Assembly: GCA_963708715.1 (NCBI GenBank)
Contig: CAVPSU010000002.1
Location: forward strand, 124,001-188,000
Origin: DAIOEK01 sp963708715
Lineage (GTDB): Bacteria > Chloroflexota > Anaerolineae > Anaerolineales > Anaerolineaceae
Direction: 5' to 3'
DNA: 64,000 nt
This document shows, piece after piece, positions 42,520 through 51,543 of this stretch. Each line of letters starts with the position of its first letter. Position 1 is the stretch's first letter. The position numbers and the translations under genes are program-made. Under the pieces are notes generated by a model. That model made no database searches. It saw only the letters and a program-made list of their open reading frames with translations, and was not told the origin of the DNA.

Positions 42520-43470
42520 TCAATTCCTCTCGAGAATGGTTTGCCCTAGTTTGATAACGTCCTGCGCCAGGCGGATTCGATCCTGTTTTGTTGTCATTAA
42601 TGTATTGCCCGGCTTACAAATTATACCTTTTCTGGTTACCATTTCCACTTCATGCATATCCATTCGATCAAGCATGAAGCCATCCAGGCGTAAAGTCTGC
42701 TTATAGTGGTCGGCAACCCAGACTGCGGATGGTTCGACATCATATAATTCCGTGATCATTTTACCCAGCGGTCCTTTCACTGCCTTTCCACCCACAATAG
42801 GAGAGACTGCAATTACCGGTTTCTTCAGAATCTGATCTCGAATACCTGGGATGCTCAATATTGGATCAATACTTAACAAGGGGTTGGATGGACAGATGAT
42901 CACCAAATCAGCTTCCGTAATCCCTTCCAATACCCCGGGAGGTGGTACAGCTAACTCGCTCCCGGCAAATGTCACTTTCTTTACAACCGGCAGCCAATGC
43001 TGATGGACAAAGTATTCCTGAAATTCCAGAGACTTGTGTTCGGCTGTCTGAATAAAAGTGGTAACCACCTGGTCTGTCATCGGAAAAACCGAGTGCATAA
43101 TTCCCCAGCGACTGCAAAAATATCGGGTAACCTGGGTTAAGGTCCATCCTTCGCTCAACAATCGAGTCCGCTCCAGATGTGTGGCTGTATCCTGATCGCC
43201 CAGAGAGAACCAATCCGGTCCACCAAGCGCCTTGAGATTGTCCATCATCGCCCAGGATTCATTCTTCCTCCCCCAGCCAGTATCCGGACTAGCCAGTCCC
43301 GCCAGGGTGTAACAAACCGTATCGATGTCGGTGCAGATCTTTAAGCCATAATGAATAAAATCGTCACCAGTATTGACGACAATGGTTAAATCATCTGGAG
43401 AGTAGATACTGGCCAGACCTTCCGCCAGTTTCGCACCGCCTACACCTCCAGCCAGGGTAATAATTTTCAC
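42520..43470 (-). CDS. cofD: 2-phospho-L-lactate transferase CofD
   Basis: 316 residues from GTG 43470, which overlaps the LigT-like stop (GTGA). The frame extends upstream to 43539, but the family begins at 'KIITLAGGVGGAKLAEGL'. 'VVNTGDDFIHYGLKICTDIDT' is a second hallmark. CofD joins the activated three-carbon acid to the deazaflavin Fo, giving F420-0 or dehydro-F420-0. The Fo synthase (cofG/cofH or fbiC) is not in the window. Confidence 0.92.
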   Translation of the reverse strand: MKIITLAGGVGGAKLAEGLASIYSPDDLTIVVNTGDDFIHYGLKICTDIDTVCYTLAGLASPDTGWGRKNESWAMMDNLKALGGPDWFSLGDQDTATHLERTRLLSEGWTLTQVTRYFCSRWGIMHSVFPMTDQVVTTFIQTAEHKSLEFQEYFVHQHWLPVVKKVTFAGSELAVPPPGVLEGITEADLVIICPSNPLLSIDPILSIPGIRDQILKKPVIAVSPIVGGKAVKGPLGKMITELYDVEPSAVWVADHYKQTLRLDGFMLDRMDMHEVEMVTRKGIICKPGNTLMTTKQDRIRLAQDVIKLGQTILERN

Positions 43471-44024
43471 CGTGTTTTCTCCGTATTCCGGGAAAAATCC
43501 ATCCGGCATAATTCCATCTGATCGTCCACCGTCGGGCAAAGGATAGCAAAATTACTAATTTCAATCCACCGGTCAAAATCAAACCCTTGCAATTTTGTCA
43601 GAATTTCACCTAACTGGTTTTCTTTCAAGTCTTGATATGCCAGAGTGATATGTGGTGTCCACAATCCAGGTCGATAATATTCCAAAGATCCTTCACAGAG
43701 CGGTTCGATGGCGCGATAGACCTTTTCATGCAGATCCAGTAAATATTGGGTGACTATGATCTGGATAAATAAAACGGGTTCAGGTTTCAAAAACAATCCC
43801 AAACCTCCGGTCTTGATTGTAAAAGGTGTGATCATCTCTTTGATCGGTGTTAGAGCCTGTTTAAGATCTGAATATGGGTAGTTTTCTGCCACATGCCAGG
43901 AGAAGTGCGGGGCTAACGCAGATTGGACAGCAGTCAGACCAAACTCAAGTTCCAATTCTTTCCAAATCGCCCGCACTGCACGATCGGCATCTGGATCCAA
44001 TAACGAAACCACGCCTTGAAGCAT
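43467..44024 (-). CDS. 2H phosphoesterase/LigT-like protein (2'-5' RNA ligase family)
   Basis: 185 residues. Two HxT/HxS-type motifs are expected in this superfamily; the sequence shows 'APHFSWHVAE' (H-F-S) and 'WTPHITLAYQDL' (H-I-T), about 90 residues apart, so both catalytic histidines are present. Family members act on 2'-5' or cyclic phosphodiesters. It is sandwiched between cofE (8 bases) and cofD (4-base overlap), an unusual place that suggests a link to F420 phosphodiester chemistry, but no such role is known to me. Confidence 0.8.
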   Translation of the reverse strand: MLQGVVSLLDPDADRAVRAIWKELELEFGLTAVQSALAPHFSWHVAENYPYSDLKQALTPIKEMITPFTIKTGGLGLFLKPEPVLFIQIIVTQYLLDLHEKVYRAIEPLCEGSLEYYRPGLWTPHITLAYQDLKENQLGEILTKLQGFDFDRWIEISNFAILCPTVDDQMELCRMDFSRNTEKTR

Positions 44025-44032
44025 GCTGCCCC

Positions 44033-44800
44033 CTACCGAAACAAGTCCTGGTCAATGGGTCTAATCAATTCCTGCAAGCTGCCTTCCCTGAGGGTGTATG
44101 GAAAGCCCCGGACGTGGATGATCGGACTCCCTTCATCTGCCTGACCCATTATCAGGCTTGCTGCTGCTGCCAATTCATCGGCGACACCAACCTGTGTGAT
44201 CTTCAGTGAGTAACCAAATAGATCCGTTTTCCCGCGTAAATCCACCAATCCAGGCATACCAGACATACCGATGGCAATACCGACCGTGCCCATTCGCCAT
44301 GCTCTCCCATGCGAATCGATCACCATCACCCCGATTTTCTTTCCAGAATATTCTTCCAGAGACGATCGAATCATCTCCGCTGATTTATCGGAGTCTTCCG
44401 GCAGTAACAAGTACCAATCTTCCGGGTTCCCATCTGACCCCATGACATTGGAATGATCGATTCCCGCATTGGCACAGATAAAACCATTTTTATGTTCCAC
44501 GATCAGGGTATTTTCACGAGTTCGTATCACTTGATTACTTTCCCGCAAGACCAATTCCACAAATCTGGGGTCTTTAAGGGTAATTTTAGACAATTGAAGA
44601 GCATACTCAGAGGGTTGGATAGTCGTCAGGTTAACCAGACGACCTTCGGATTTGGAGACAATTTTCTGAGCGACAACCAAAATATCCCCATCCTCAATCG
44701 TCATCGAATCGATTTTGAGCGAGTGTAGAATGATAGATGGTATAGAATCTCCCACCTGGATCAGAGGAATTTGCTTCAATGCTGTGAGTGTGAGCGGCAT
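44033..44800 (-). CDS. cofE: F420-0:gamma-glutamyl ligase CofE
   Basis: 255 residues, the single-domain CofE size. 'ILVVAQKIVSKSEGRLVNL' and 'FICANAGIDHSNVMG' are diagnostic motifs, followed by 'GKKIGVMVIDSHGRAWRMG'. It adds gamma-linked glutamates to F420-0 with GTP. It has no FbiB-type nitroreductase domain, so if the pathway uses phosphoenolpyruvate, the reductase step must be elsewhere. It lies 18 bases after npdG. Confidence 0.93.
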   Translation of the reverse strand: MPLTLTALKQIPLIQVGDSIPSIILHSLKIDSMTIEDGDILVVAQKIVSKSEGRLVNLTTIQPSEYALQLSKITLKDPRFVELVLRESNQVIRTRENTLIVEHKNGFICANAGIDHSNVMGSDGNPEDWYLLLPEDSDKSAEMIRSSLEEYSGKKIGVMVIDSHGRAWRMGTVGIAIGMSGMPGLVDLRGKTDLFGYSLKITQVGVADELAAAASLIMGQADEGSPIIHVRGFPYTLREGSLQELIRPIDQDLFR

Positions 44801-44818
44801 GGTTGTTCTACATCTCCA

Positions 44819-45505
44819 TCAAGCAGGTCTTGGAACGCCGGTGATCTGAATGCCGGCGGACTGAACGCCAAATTGCTTGTTTATTCCAATCAGGATCGAT
44901 GTCATACCTTCCATAACAATAGAATTTTCAATGACTCCGGCATCCCATCCGACCATCCCCGCATCAGCGACCAGTTTTAATACGAAAGTCCGGGCTTCCT
45001 TATCCACACCTGTAACCAACACATCACAAGTGATCTCTTCATCATTCAGTAGATGCTCATACGAGATGTTTTGAAAAGCCGCACAAACCCGGGTGGATTC
45101 TCCAACGATCAGAACCGCTTCCTGGGCGGCTGAACCCGCGGCAGGCGGTTGCACTCTGGTTACTTTTGGCGGCACCAGCGGAACCGTCACATCGATCAGG
45201 ATTTTTCCAGCCAGACTCGACTTCAAGCTCAGGAGGGTATCTGAGTGAGCGGCAAATGGTACTGTCAAGACCGCCAGGTCTGCTTCTGTTACAGCATCTT
45301 GATTGACCATGCCCTTTACTACCGCTTTCCCCGCTAAAAGTGTGTTCAGTTCAGATGCGGCTGCCTGCGCTTTTTCCAGGTTTCTGGAGCCGATAATGAT
45401 CTGATAACCGGCAATTGCCCATCGGTAAGCTAAACCTTTGCCTTCTTTGCCCGTTCCACCTGCAATCGCAATGGTTTTGATTATTGGAACCGTTTGATCG
45501 CTCAT
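44819..45505 (-). CDS. npdG: NADPH-dependent F420 reductase
   Basis: 228 residues from ATG 45505, which has a GGAGGG site just upstream; an earlier ATG at 45517 has none. 'IAIAGGTGKEGKGLAYRWA' is the NADP Rossmann loop and 'IIIGSRNLEKA' the adenosine-phosphate contact typical of NpdG/Fno. It swaps hydride between NADPH and F420, connecting the F420 pool with general reductant. It sits between ssnA (13 bases) and cofE. Confidence 0.88.
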   Translation of the reverse strand: MSDQTVPIIKTIAIAGGTGKEGKGLAYRWAIAGYQIIIGSRNLEKAQAAASELNTLLAGKAVVKGMVNQDAVTEADLAVLTVPFAAHSDTLLSLKSSLAGKILIDVTVPLVPPKVTRVQPPAAGSAAQEAVLIVGESTRVCAAFQNISYEHLLNDEEITCDVLVTGVDKEARTFVLKLVADAGMVGWDAGVIENSIVMEGMTSILIGINKQFGVQSAGIQITGVPRPA

Positions 45506-45518
45506 CCAACCCTCCACA

Positions 45519-46866
45519 TTAGCTTACAAATTGATTGTGATACCGTTCCCAGGCTTTCTTTGACAGTTCCCTACCTCGTTCAGCGATCATTGTCTCATCG
45601 ATCGTCAAAAGCTTGCGGTCCTTCATTAATAATTTTCCATGAACAATGGTGTTCGTAATCATACTCTCATCGAAACCAAATAAAATATGCCAGGGCAGGT
45701 TGCCAGCAGTCAACTCAGTGTAGGGATGATAATCCACAAAGATGATATCAGCATACGCACCAGGCGCGAGGATAGCCATCGGTGCGGCTGGGAAAAACAT
45801 CCGGGCTAGTTCTGCATTATTGTAGACAGCCATTTGCGTCACATCGTTTCCGCCCATCCGCCGTGGGTCACGGTTCCATAACTTATGCGCCAGGTACGCT
45901 GTTTTCCATTCCTCCCACATTGCATTCGAGAATCCGTCGTTACCCAGGCATACTTTTACCCCGGCTCGCATGAAGGATTCAACATTTCCTAATCCAACCC
46001 CATTATTCATATTCGAGCGGGGTTGATGGGTCACCCAGGTGCCTGTTTCTGCCAGGAGTTGCACTTCACGAGCATCGACATGGACTGCATGAACAGCAAT
46101 CGATCTTGGACCCAGTATGCCAAACCGATTCAACCGGTCTATTATCCGAGTTCCTGATTTCTGTACACTGTCATATTCATCCACTTCGTGCTCTGCGGTA
46201 TGGATATGAAAACCGGCGCCATCCGGTATTGCTTTTCTCGACTTTTCGAGTGTTTCATCCGAAAGAGTTAGACTTGCGTGTAATCCAAATGAAGCAGCCA
46301 GATGTGGATCTGGTTCACGTAGCAACCTATTTATAAACCGAACATTCTCGTCAATTCCAGCCGCCGCCCCATCCAGACCATTTCGATCAGTCACTTCATA
46401 GCAGAGGGATGCACGCAGTCCTGATTCGGTCACCGCCCGGGCAATCTCGTCTAATGATCCGGCGATCGCATTTGGCGATGCGTGATGATCGATAAGAGTG
46501 GTCGTGCCGTGCCGAATGGCATCTGCCAGACATACTTGCGCAGAAACATAAACATCTTCCAGGCTAAGTGCCTTGTCCAGAGGCCACCACAATTTCTCCA
46601 GTATTTCCGGGAAATCTTTTGCCGGCGCGCCAGGAATCGCCATTCCGCGGGAATATGCTCCATAGAAATGGGTATGAGCGCAGATATTGCCCGGCATCAC
46701 ATATTGACCTTTGGCATCCAACGATTCTTCTGCAGGGTATTTTTGTTTCAATGCTCTGCGATGGAGCCATTTCGGTTATGACGCCTTCTGATATCCGCAG
46801 ACCCCAATCTGATAAAATTCTGTTTTCTTTTTCCCAGGTGATCAGATTGCCATTTAGAATTAACAT
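45519..46866 (-). pseudogene. ssnA: SsnA aminohydrolase, apparently frameshifted near the N-terminus
   Basis: The first 42 codons from ATG 46866 ('LILNGNLITWEKENR' to 'QSIETK') are the normal SsnA start. The frame then shifts at an AAAAA run (about 46743-46739), and the rest ('YPAEESLDAKGQYVMPGNI') continues one base over to 45519. Removing one A gives a 448-residue protein of normal length. Metal sites are 'CAHTHFYGAYSRGM' and 'TAEHEVDEY', with 'DHHASP' and 'NDGFSNAMWEEW'. SsnA accompanies selenium-dependent purine hydroxylases; it is an amidohydrolase of uncertain substrate. Confidence 0.87.
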
Positions 46867-46875
46867 GTCGGCTCC

Positions 46876-47502
46876 TTAATCAAAAACCGTTTGCAGTGTA
46901 GGATCCAGAAAATGTGCATACGCTTCACGGATCAATCTCTCTTGAGTCCTGTATATTGATAAATTTGGCAGCTGTTCGATCGGAAAAAAAGATACCTGCG
47001 GTGTCTCATAACTGGTGGTTAATTCTCCGCTGAGTGTCTGGCAGAGAAAGACTGCCTTGTATGCATGAAACACATTCAAAGGCTCCCGGTCATGATTGGC
47101 TTCGTATAAACCGACCATCTTTACCGCTTTTACCCGAAGACCAGTTTCTTCCCACACTTCTTTTTCGACCATACCGGATGGCGATACATTCACATCCGCC
47201 CAGCCACCTGGAAGTGACCAACAGCCATCCGTGATCTCTTGCACCATTAATACTTTATTATCATCGAAAATAGCCCCTCGCACATCCATTTTGGGGGTTA
47301 CATATCCGGGTTGTGCCGAGAGAGCTACTTTGATATTATCCAAATCCAATCCAGAACAGTTTTGGATGATATCGGCAGAAATATCGATCAATCGTTGATA
47401 TCTCTGTCGATCAAATTCATTTTGTGTGTAATACAGTCCGGTTTGACCGATCTGATGCAGCTCACGAGCCCATTCCAACCAGCCAGGAACTGTTTGATCC
47501 AT
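46876..47502 (-). CDS. Nudix hydrolase with N-terminal helical domain
   Basis: 208 residues. The N-terminal 65 residues ('WLEWARELHQIGQTGLYYT', 'NEFDRQRYQRL') match the domain found before certain ADP-ribose/NADH-type Nudix hydrolases. The Nudix box reads 'GGWADVNVSPSGMVEKEVWEE', where the first conserved Glu is Val and the REV element is KEV; the later EE pair is kept. Activity is therefore uncertain. It overlaps the enzyme C stop by one base (TGATG) and precedes ssnA by 9 bases. Confidence 0.82.
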   Translation of the reverse strand: MDQTVPGWLEWARELHQIGQTGLYYTQNEFDRQRYQRLIDISADIIQNCSGLDLDNIKVALSAQPGYVTPKMDVRGAIFDDNKVLMVQEITDGCWSLPGGWADVNVSPSGMVEKEVWEETGLRVKAVKMVGLYEANHDREPLNVFHAYKAVFLCQTLSGELTTSYETPQVSFFPIEQLPNLSIYRTQERLIREAYAHFLDPTLQTVFD

Positions 47503-50333
47503 CAGGCAGAAACCTCATTAATAGAAAATTTCTCGGGATGCAGATGGCGGGCGATCCACTCCTGGTCAACTGGCAGACGGTCCACCCGGAAACCGGTCGC
47601 ATTATAAATTGCATTGGTAATAGCTGGAGTTGTCGGGATACTTACAATCTCTCCAACGCCCTTTGCTCCGAAGGGACCTGTGGAAACTGGATGTTCCACA
47701 ATGAAGGAGACGATTTCAGGTGCCATGGTTATGGATGGTATCCGATAGCGTGCCATTCGATCAGTAACTACTCGTCCTTCTTTGGTGAGAAATACTTCGG
47801 TTAATGCATTCCCCAGACCCATCACTGCACCACCTTCCACCTGGGCGGCCAGTCCGAGTGGATTGATCGCCGTACCCACATCATTGGCGGCGATGATCGT
47901 GATCACCTTCACTTCACCTGTATTCGTATTGACCTCAACTTCAGCGGCTTGAGCTGCAAAGGAGAAAGCAAAGTGCATGTCACCACCTTGTCCAAGTGGT
48001 TTTGTCGCTGGTGCTTCATAGATATAAGTAACCTTTGAAGCCCGATTTACCTCTTTGAATTCTTGATATAGTTCTTTGTAGGTGATCTCCCTGCCACAAA
48101 TCTGTACGTTACCACCATCCAGTGAAATTGAGTCTGGGTCACAATCATATTTTTCCGCCAGAACCGTCCGGACTGCTTCTTTGAACGCTTTTGCAGCGTA
48201 TAAACTTGCGTTTCCAGAGACAAAAGTTTGGCGCGAAGCGGTTGTGGGACCTCCGTCAGGGGTTTTGTCTGTATCAGAAAGCAGCACCTTGACCTTCTCG
48301 ATTGGTAGCTCCAGTTCTTCTGCTACGATCATCTGTAATACCGTGGGTAAACCCTGTCCCAATTCTGCTGAAGATGTACGCACCTCGACAGATCCGTCTT
48401 CATATAATTCTATATCCGCACCCGCTATGTCGGGAGCACCTCCACCCAGACCAGTGTTCTTGAATGCGACCGAAAAGCCCCAGGCTCTAATTCTGCCTGG
48501 ATCGTCATCAACAAATCTAGGCTTGAACGGGTCGCCATCCACTCGCCGGTGAAGTTCGGTTTCCACTTTTTCAATGCATTCCAATAACCCGACACTTTCC
48601 CTAAGAACTTGTCCTGTGCCGGTAATACTGCCTACGCGCAGTGCATTGATTTTTCTGAGTTCAATCGGATCAATACCGAGTTTTTCTGCCAGCATATCGA
48701 TGGTACTTTCCACTGCAAATGCAGATTGGGTCACCCCAAATCCTCGGAATGCTCCGGCCGGCGGATTATTGGTATACATTGCATAACAATCCGCTTTAGC
48801 ATGCTCGGATTCATAGGGTCCGATCGAGTGAGTTGTCGCACGGGTCATCACTTTCTCACCCAGAGACGCATAGGCGCCGGTATCCCCATACAACTCTGTT
48901 TCCACGGCAACCAAGCGTCCGTCTTTGCGAGCTCCAATCTTAATATGGATCTTTGTCGCATGTCTCTTCGGATGAACTACCAGACTTTCATTCCTATCGA
49001 ACAAAATCTTTACAGGATGTCCGGTCCTTTCGGCAAGCATTGCGGCATGGATCTGACCCATGATATCTTCTTTTCCGCCAAAACCGCCTCCGATAAGCAT
49101 CCCGATGATATGTACTCTATCCTCCGGCCAACCAAGTGCAGCCGCGACCTGCTGACGGTCTGAGTATGGGATCTGTGATCCAACATAAATCTCCATGCGA
49201 CCGTCTTCATTAACCCTGGCTATGCTGCACTCAGGCTCAATGAAAGCATGATCCGTCATGGCGGTATGGTAGGTATGCTCGATCACGACATCGGATGCTG
49301 AAAAACCTTCATCCGTATCCCCTTTTCGAATTTTAATATGTTTTAGGAGGTTTCCTGTCGTATGAAGCTGATCTGTTTCCGGGAGGCGTGCAACTACCGG
49401 GTCATCGATCACCTTTTGCGGATCGTAAGTTACTTCAATACGTTTGATTGCCTGTGATGCAATATCGAGTGTATCCGCGGCGACAATAGCCACCGCATCT
49501 CCGATATAACGAACTCGCTCGCCAACTCCAACCAGGATCGGCCAGTCATTCACAACTAATCCGTGGTTCCTGGCGGCATGAAGGTCTTCAGCGGTAAGAA
49601 CTGCCCGAACTCCGGGAAGCTGGACCGCTTTAGAGATATCTATCGATTTGATGAACGCATGCGGGTAATCCGCACGGCGGACACGCCCGATGAGTAATCC
49701 ATCGAAAACCAGATCGTCGGTGAACTTTGCAGCCCCAGTGACCTTGGCAACCGCTTCAGGTCGTTGGACAGTTCGTCCAACTTTTACCCGGGCAAATTTA
49801 CTATCTGGAATACCACGAGGTGTAATTTCGCCTTCTCCCCGCATTACTTTACCGGCATCTTGAATCGCTTCACTGATCGCGGAATAACCCGCGCATCGGC
49901 ACAGTGTATCTTTAAGTGCAGATTTTATGTCGTCAGGATCTGGATTCGGATTTTGTAACAGCAGACCATAGCCTGTCATTATCTGACCAGGAATACAGAA
50001 GCCACATTGGACAGCACCTTTTTCGATGAATGCTGCCTGGAGTGGATGTAACTCCTGAGAGGCTTCAGCAAGCGTTACCGGTTTTGGGGCTAACCCTTCA
50101 ATCGTAAGGATCTGGTGCCCATCGGCTTTCGCGGCAGGGTAGGTGCAGGATAAGATCGGGCTATCATCCAACAGAACTGTGCAGGCACCACATTCTGCCT
50201 CCCCGCACCCTATTTTTGTACCAGTCAAATTCAAACGATATCTTAATAAATCAGCAAGCATCTCACCGGGAAGTTCCGGTAAGGAGTACTCTTTTCCATT
50301 GACGTTGAGGTGAATCAGTTGAGTATCCATCAT
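47502..50333 (-). CDS. Molybdenum hydroxylase, fused 2Fe-2S and Mo-binding subunits (enzyme C)
   Basis: 943 residues. The N-terminal 2Fe-2S part (about 1-160) has 'CGEAECGACTVLLDD', 'CGFCIPGQIMTGYG' and 'CRCAGYSAISEAIQ'. The Mo part (about 180-943) has 'GMLIGGGFGGKEDIMG', 'NPPAGAFRGFGVTQSAF', 'SSAELGQGLPTVLQM' and 'GAKGVGEIVSIPTTPAI' with the catalytic Glu. The FAD subunit gene precedes it by 6 bases. It resembles selenium-type xanthine/purine dehydrogenases in architecture, supported by the co-transcribed ssnA. The substrate is not proven. Confidence 0.9.
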   Translation of the reverse strand: MMDTQLIHLNVNGKEYSLPELPGEMLADLLRYRLNLTGTKIGCGEAECGACTVLLDDSPILSCTYPAAKADGHQILTIEGLAPKPVTLAEASQELHPLQAAFIEKGAVQCGFCIPGQIMTGYGLLLQNPNPDPDDIKSALKDTLCRCAGYSAISEAIQDAGKVMRGEGEITPRGIPDSKFARVKVGRTVQRPEAVAKVTGAAKFTDDLVFDGLLIGRVRRADYPHAFIKSIDISKAVQLPGVRAVLTAEDLHAARNHGLVVNDWPILVGVGERVRYIGDAVAIVAADTLDIASQAIKRIEVTYDPQKVIDDPVVARLPETDQLHTTGNLLKHIKIRKGDTDEGFSASDVVIEHTYHTAMTDHAFIEPECSIARVNEDGRMEIYVGSQIPYSDRQQVAAALGWPEDRVHIIGMLIGGGFGGKEDIMGQIHAAMLAERTGHPVKILFDRNESLVVHPKRHATKIHIKIGARKDGRLVAVETELYGDTGAYASLGEKVMTRATTHSIGPYESEHAKADCYAMYTNNPPAGAFRGFGVTQSAFAVESTIDMLAEKLGIDPIELRKINALRVGSITGTGQVLRESVGLLECIEKVETELHRRVDGDPFKPRFVDDDPGRIRAWGFSVAFKNTGLGGGAPDIAGADIELYEDGSVEVRTSSAELGQGLPTVLQMIVAEELELPIEKVKVLLSDTDKTPDGGPTTASRQTFVSGNASLYAAKAFKEAVRTVLAEKYDCDPDSISLDGGNVQICGREITYKELYQEFKEVNRASKVTYIYEAPATKPLGQGGDMHFAFSFAAQAAEVEVNTNTGEVKVITIIAANDVGTAINPLGLAAQVEGGAVMGLGNALTEVFLTKEGRVVTDRMARYRIPSITMAPEIVSFIVEHPVSTGPFGAKGVGEIVSIPTTPAITNAIYNATGFRVDRLPVDQEWIARHLHPEKFSINEVSA

Positions 50334-50339
50334 CTACCT

Positions 50340-51320
50340 TTATTGTTTCCCTTTCGATTTGCCAGCCCGATCAAGAGCTGTTCGCATCACTTGTACCAAT
50401 AAGACTTCCACCAGATGGTTGCGGTATTCTGACGTTGCTCTAAGTGCACTGGATCGAAATTGGACCGTCTCATGAAGGATGGGGAAGAGAGAAGAAACAT
50501 CCAGATCTGTTATCGAAGTACCACGAACAGCCGCTTCCACCAATTCTACTCTTCTGAGGATAGGTCCGGCTGGACCAACCGCGATGCGGATATCCCGACA
50601 GGTTCTTTCCTCCACATCCACCCAGATAGCCATATTGATAATGGGTAAAGCGACACCTTGCGGTCTCATCACCCGGGCAAAAGCAGAAGCCTGACCTGGT
50701 TTCGTTAGAGGAAGATAGAACCCGACGATCAACTCTTTCTGAGGAATGAGCGTCGATTCACCTGGTCCTTTATACAGTTTAATCAGGGGAATCTCATGGC
50801 AGCCTTCACTGGTAGCAATTTCTGCGGTGGCATCGAGGGTAAGCAGAGAAATGGCACCATCACCAGCGGGTAAAGCGTGGGCAACGTTCCCCCCCAGGGT
50901 TCCGACTGCGCGAACTTGAGGTCCCCCGATCAGCCCGGTGGATTCTGCAAGCGCTTGAGCATGAGTCAACACCAGGGGTGATAGTGTGATCTGCTTTAAT
51001 GGGACTGCCGCACCAATAAAGAGCCGGTTCGAACGAATCTCAAGTTTGTTAAGATCCGGAATGCGCGTAACATCAACCATCGCATCAACCGGTGGACGGT
51101 GCTCTTGCTGAATTTCCAGTAAGAGATCGGTACCTCCTGCAACCAGGTAACTGGAAGCATGGGTATCTAAGATATGGAAAATGTCAGGCAGGGATTGGGG
51201 TTTGTAGTAATTATTCCAGATTGGCATAGGATCGGTGGATGCGATCTGGCGGCACTTTTCGACGAGCGCATCGGGCTCGACGCCGTCGCCTGCACTACAG
51301 GCGGCGACCACCGAATCCAT
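50340..51320 (-). CDS. Molybdenum hydroxylase FAD subunit (enzyme C)
   Basis: 326 residues from ATG 51320. FAD contacts are 'YLVAGGTDLLLEIQQEH' and 'GGPQVRAVGTLGGNVAHALPAGDG'; the C-terminal CO-dehydrogenase-type domain is present. The family usually begins at 'PIWNNYYKPQSLPDI' (ATG 51227), so the first 31 residues are extra. However, a TGCTACAAT extended -10 box ends 7 bases before 51320, and no ribosome-binding site is seen at 51227. It is the first gene of the whole 24-kb minus-strand block. Confidence 0.87.
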   Translation of the reverse strand: MDSVVAACSAGDGVEPDALVEKCRQIASTDPMPIWNNYYKPQSLPDIFHILDTHASSYLVAGGTDLLLEIQQEHRPPVDAMVDVTRIPDLNKLEIRSNRLFIGAAVPLKQITLSPLVLTHAQALAESTGLIGGPQVRAVGTLGGNVAHALPAGDGAISLLTLDATAEIATSEGCHEIPLIKLYKGPGESTLIPQKELIVGFYLPLTKPGQASAFARVMRPQGVALPIINMAIWVDVEERTCRDIRIAVGPAGPILRRVELVEAAVRGTSITDLDVSSLFPILHETVQFRSSALRATSEYRNHLVEVLLVQVMRTALDRAGKSKGKQ

Positions 51321-51327
51321 TGATCCA

Positions 51328-51333
51328 ATTGTA
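51328..51333 (-). promoter_or_regulatory. Extended -10 promoter heading the 24-kb minus-strand block
   Basis: TGCTACAAT on the minus strand (TACAAT 51333-51328), 7 bases before ATG 51320, consistent with leaderless initiation. Confidence 0.45.
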
Positions 51334-51433
51334 GCATATATCTATTTAGATGGGGATAGTCATGTAAGCATCACAATTCGTCCGGTTACACCAGAATAGC
51401 AAAAAAAATTAATGATTCTGTAATTTCGTTCGG

Positions 51434-51462
51434 TTGCATCGAAGCCAATACACTCTTATAAT
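51434..51462 (+). promoter_or_regulatory. Sigma-70-type promoter of the kinase cassette
   Basis: TTGCAT (51434-51439) and TATAAT (51457-51462) with a 17-base spacer. Transcription would begin near 51469. Confidence 0.65.
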
Positions 51463-51543
51463 CATATCCAGACATCGCGCTTCCGGTGCGTAAGTTCATT
51501 ATTGTGGAGGATACTTCTGGACCTACAACGAGATCTCCAATCG

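Noticed and set aside
43471..43539. Longer CofD start at 43539
   Set aside because: It runs into the LigT-like gene in another frame; CofD homology begins at GTG 43470.
48609..49163. A 184-codon plus-strand open frame opposite the enzyme C gene
   Set aside because: It has no recognisable motif and is the complement of a well-conserved coding region.
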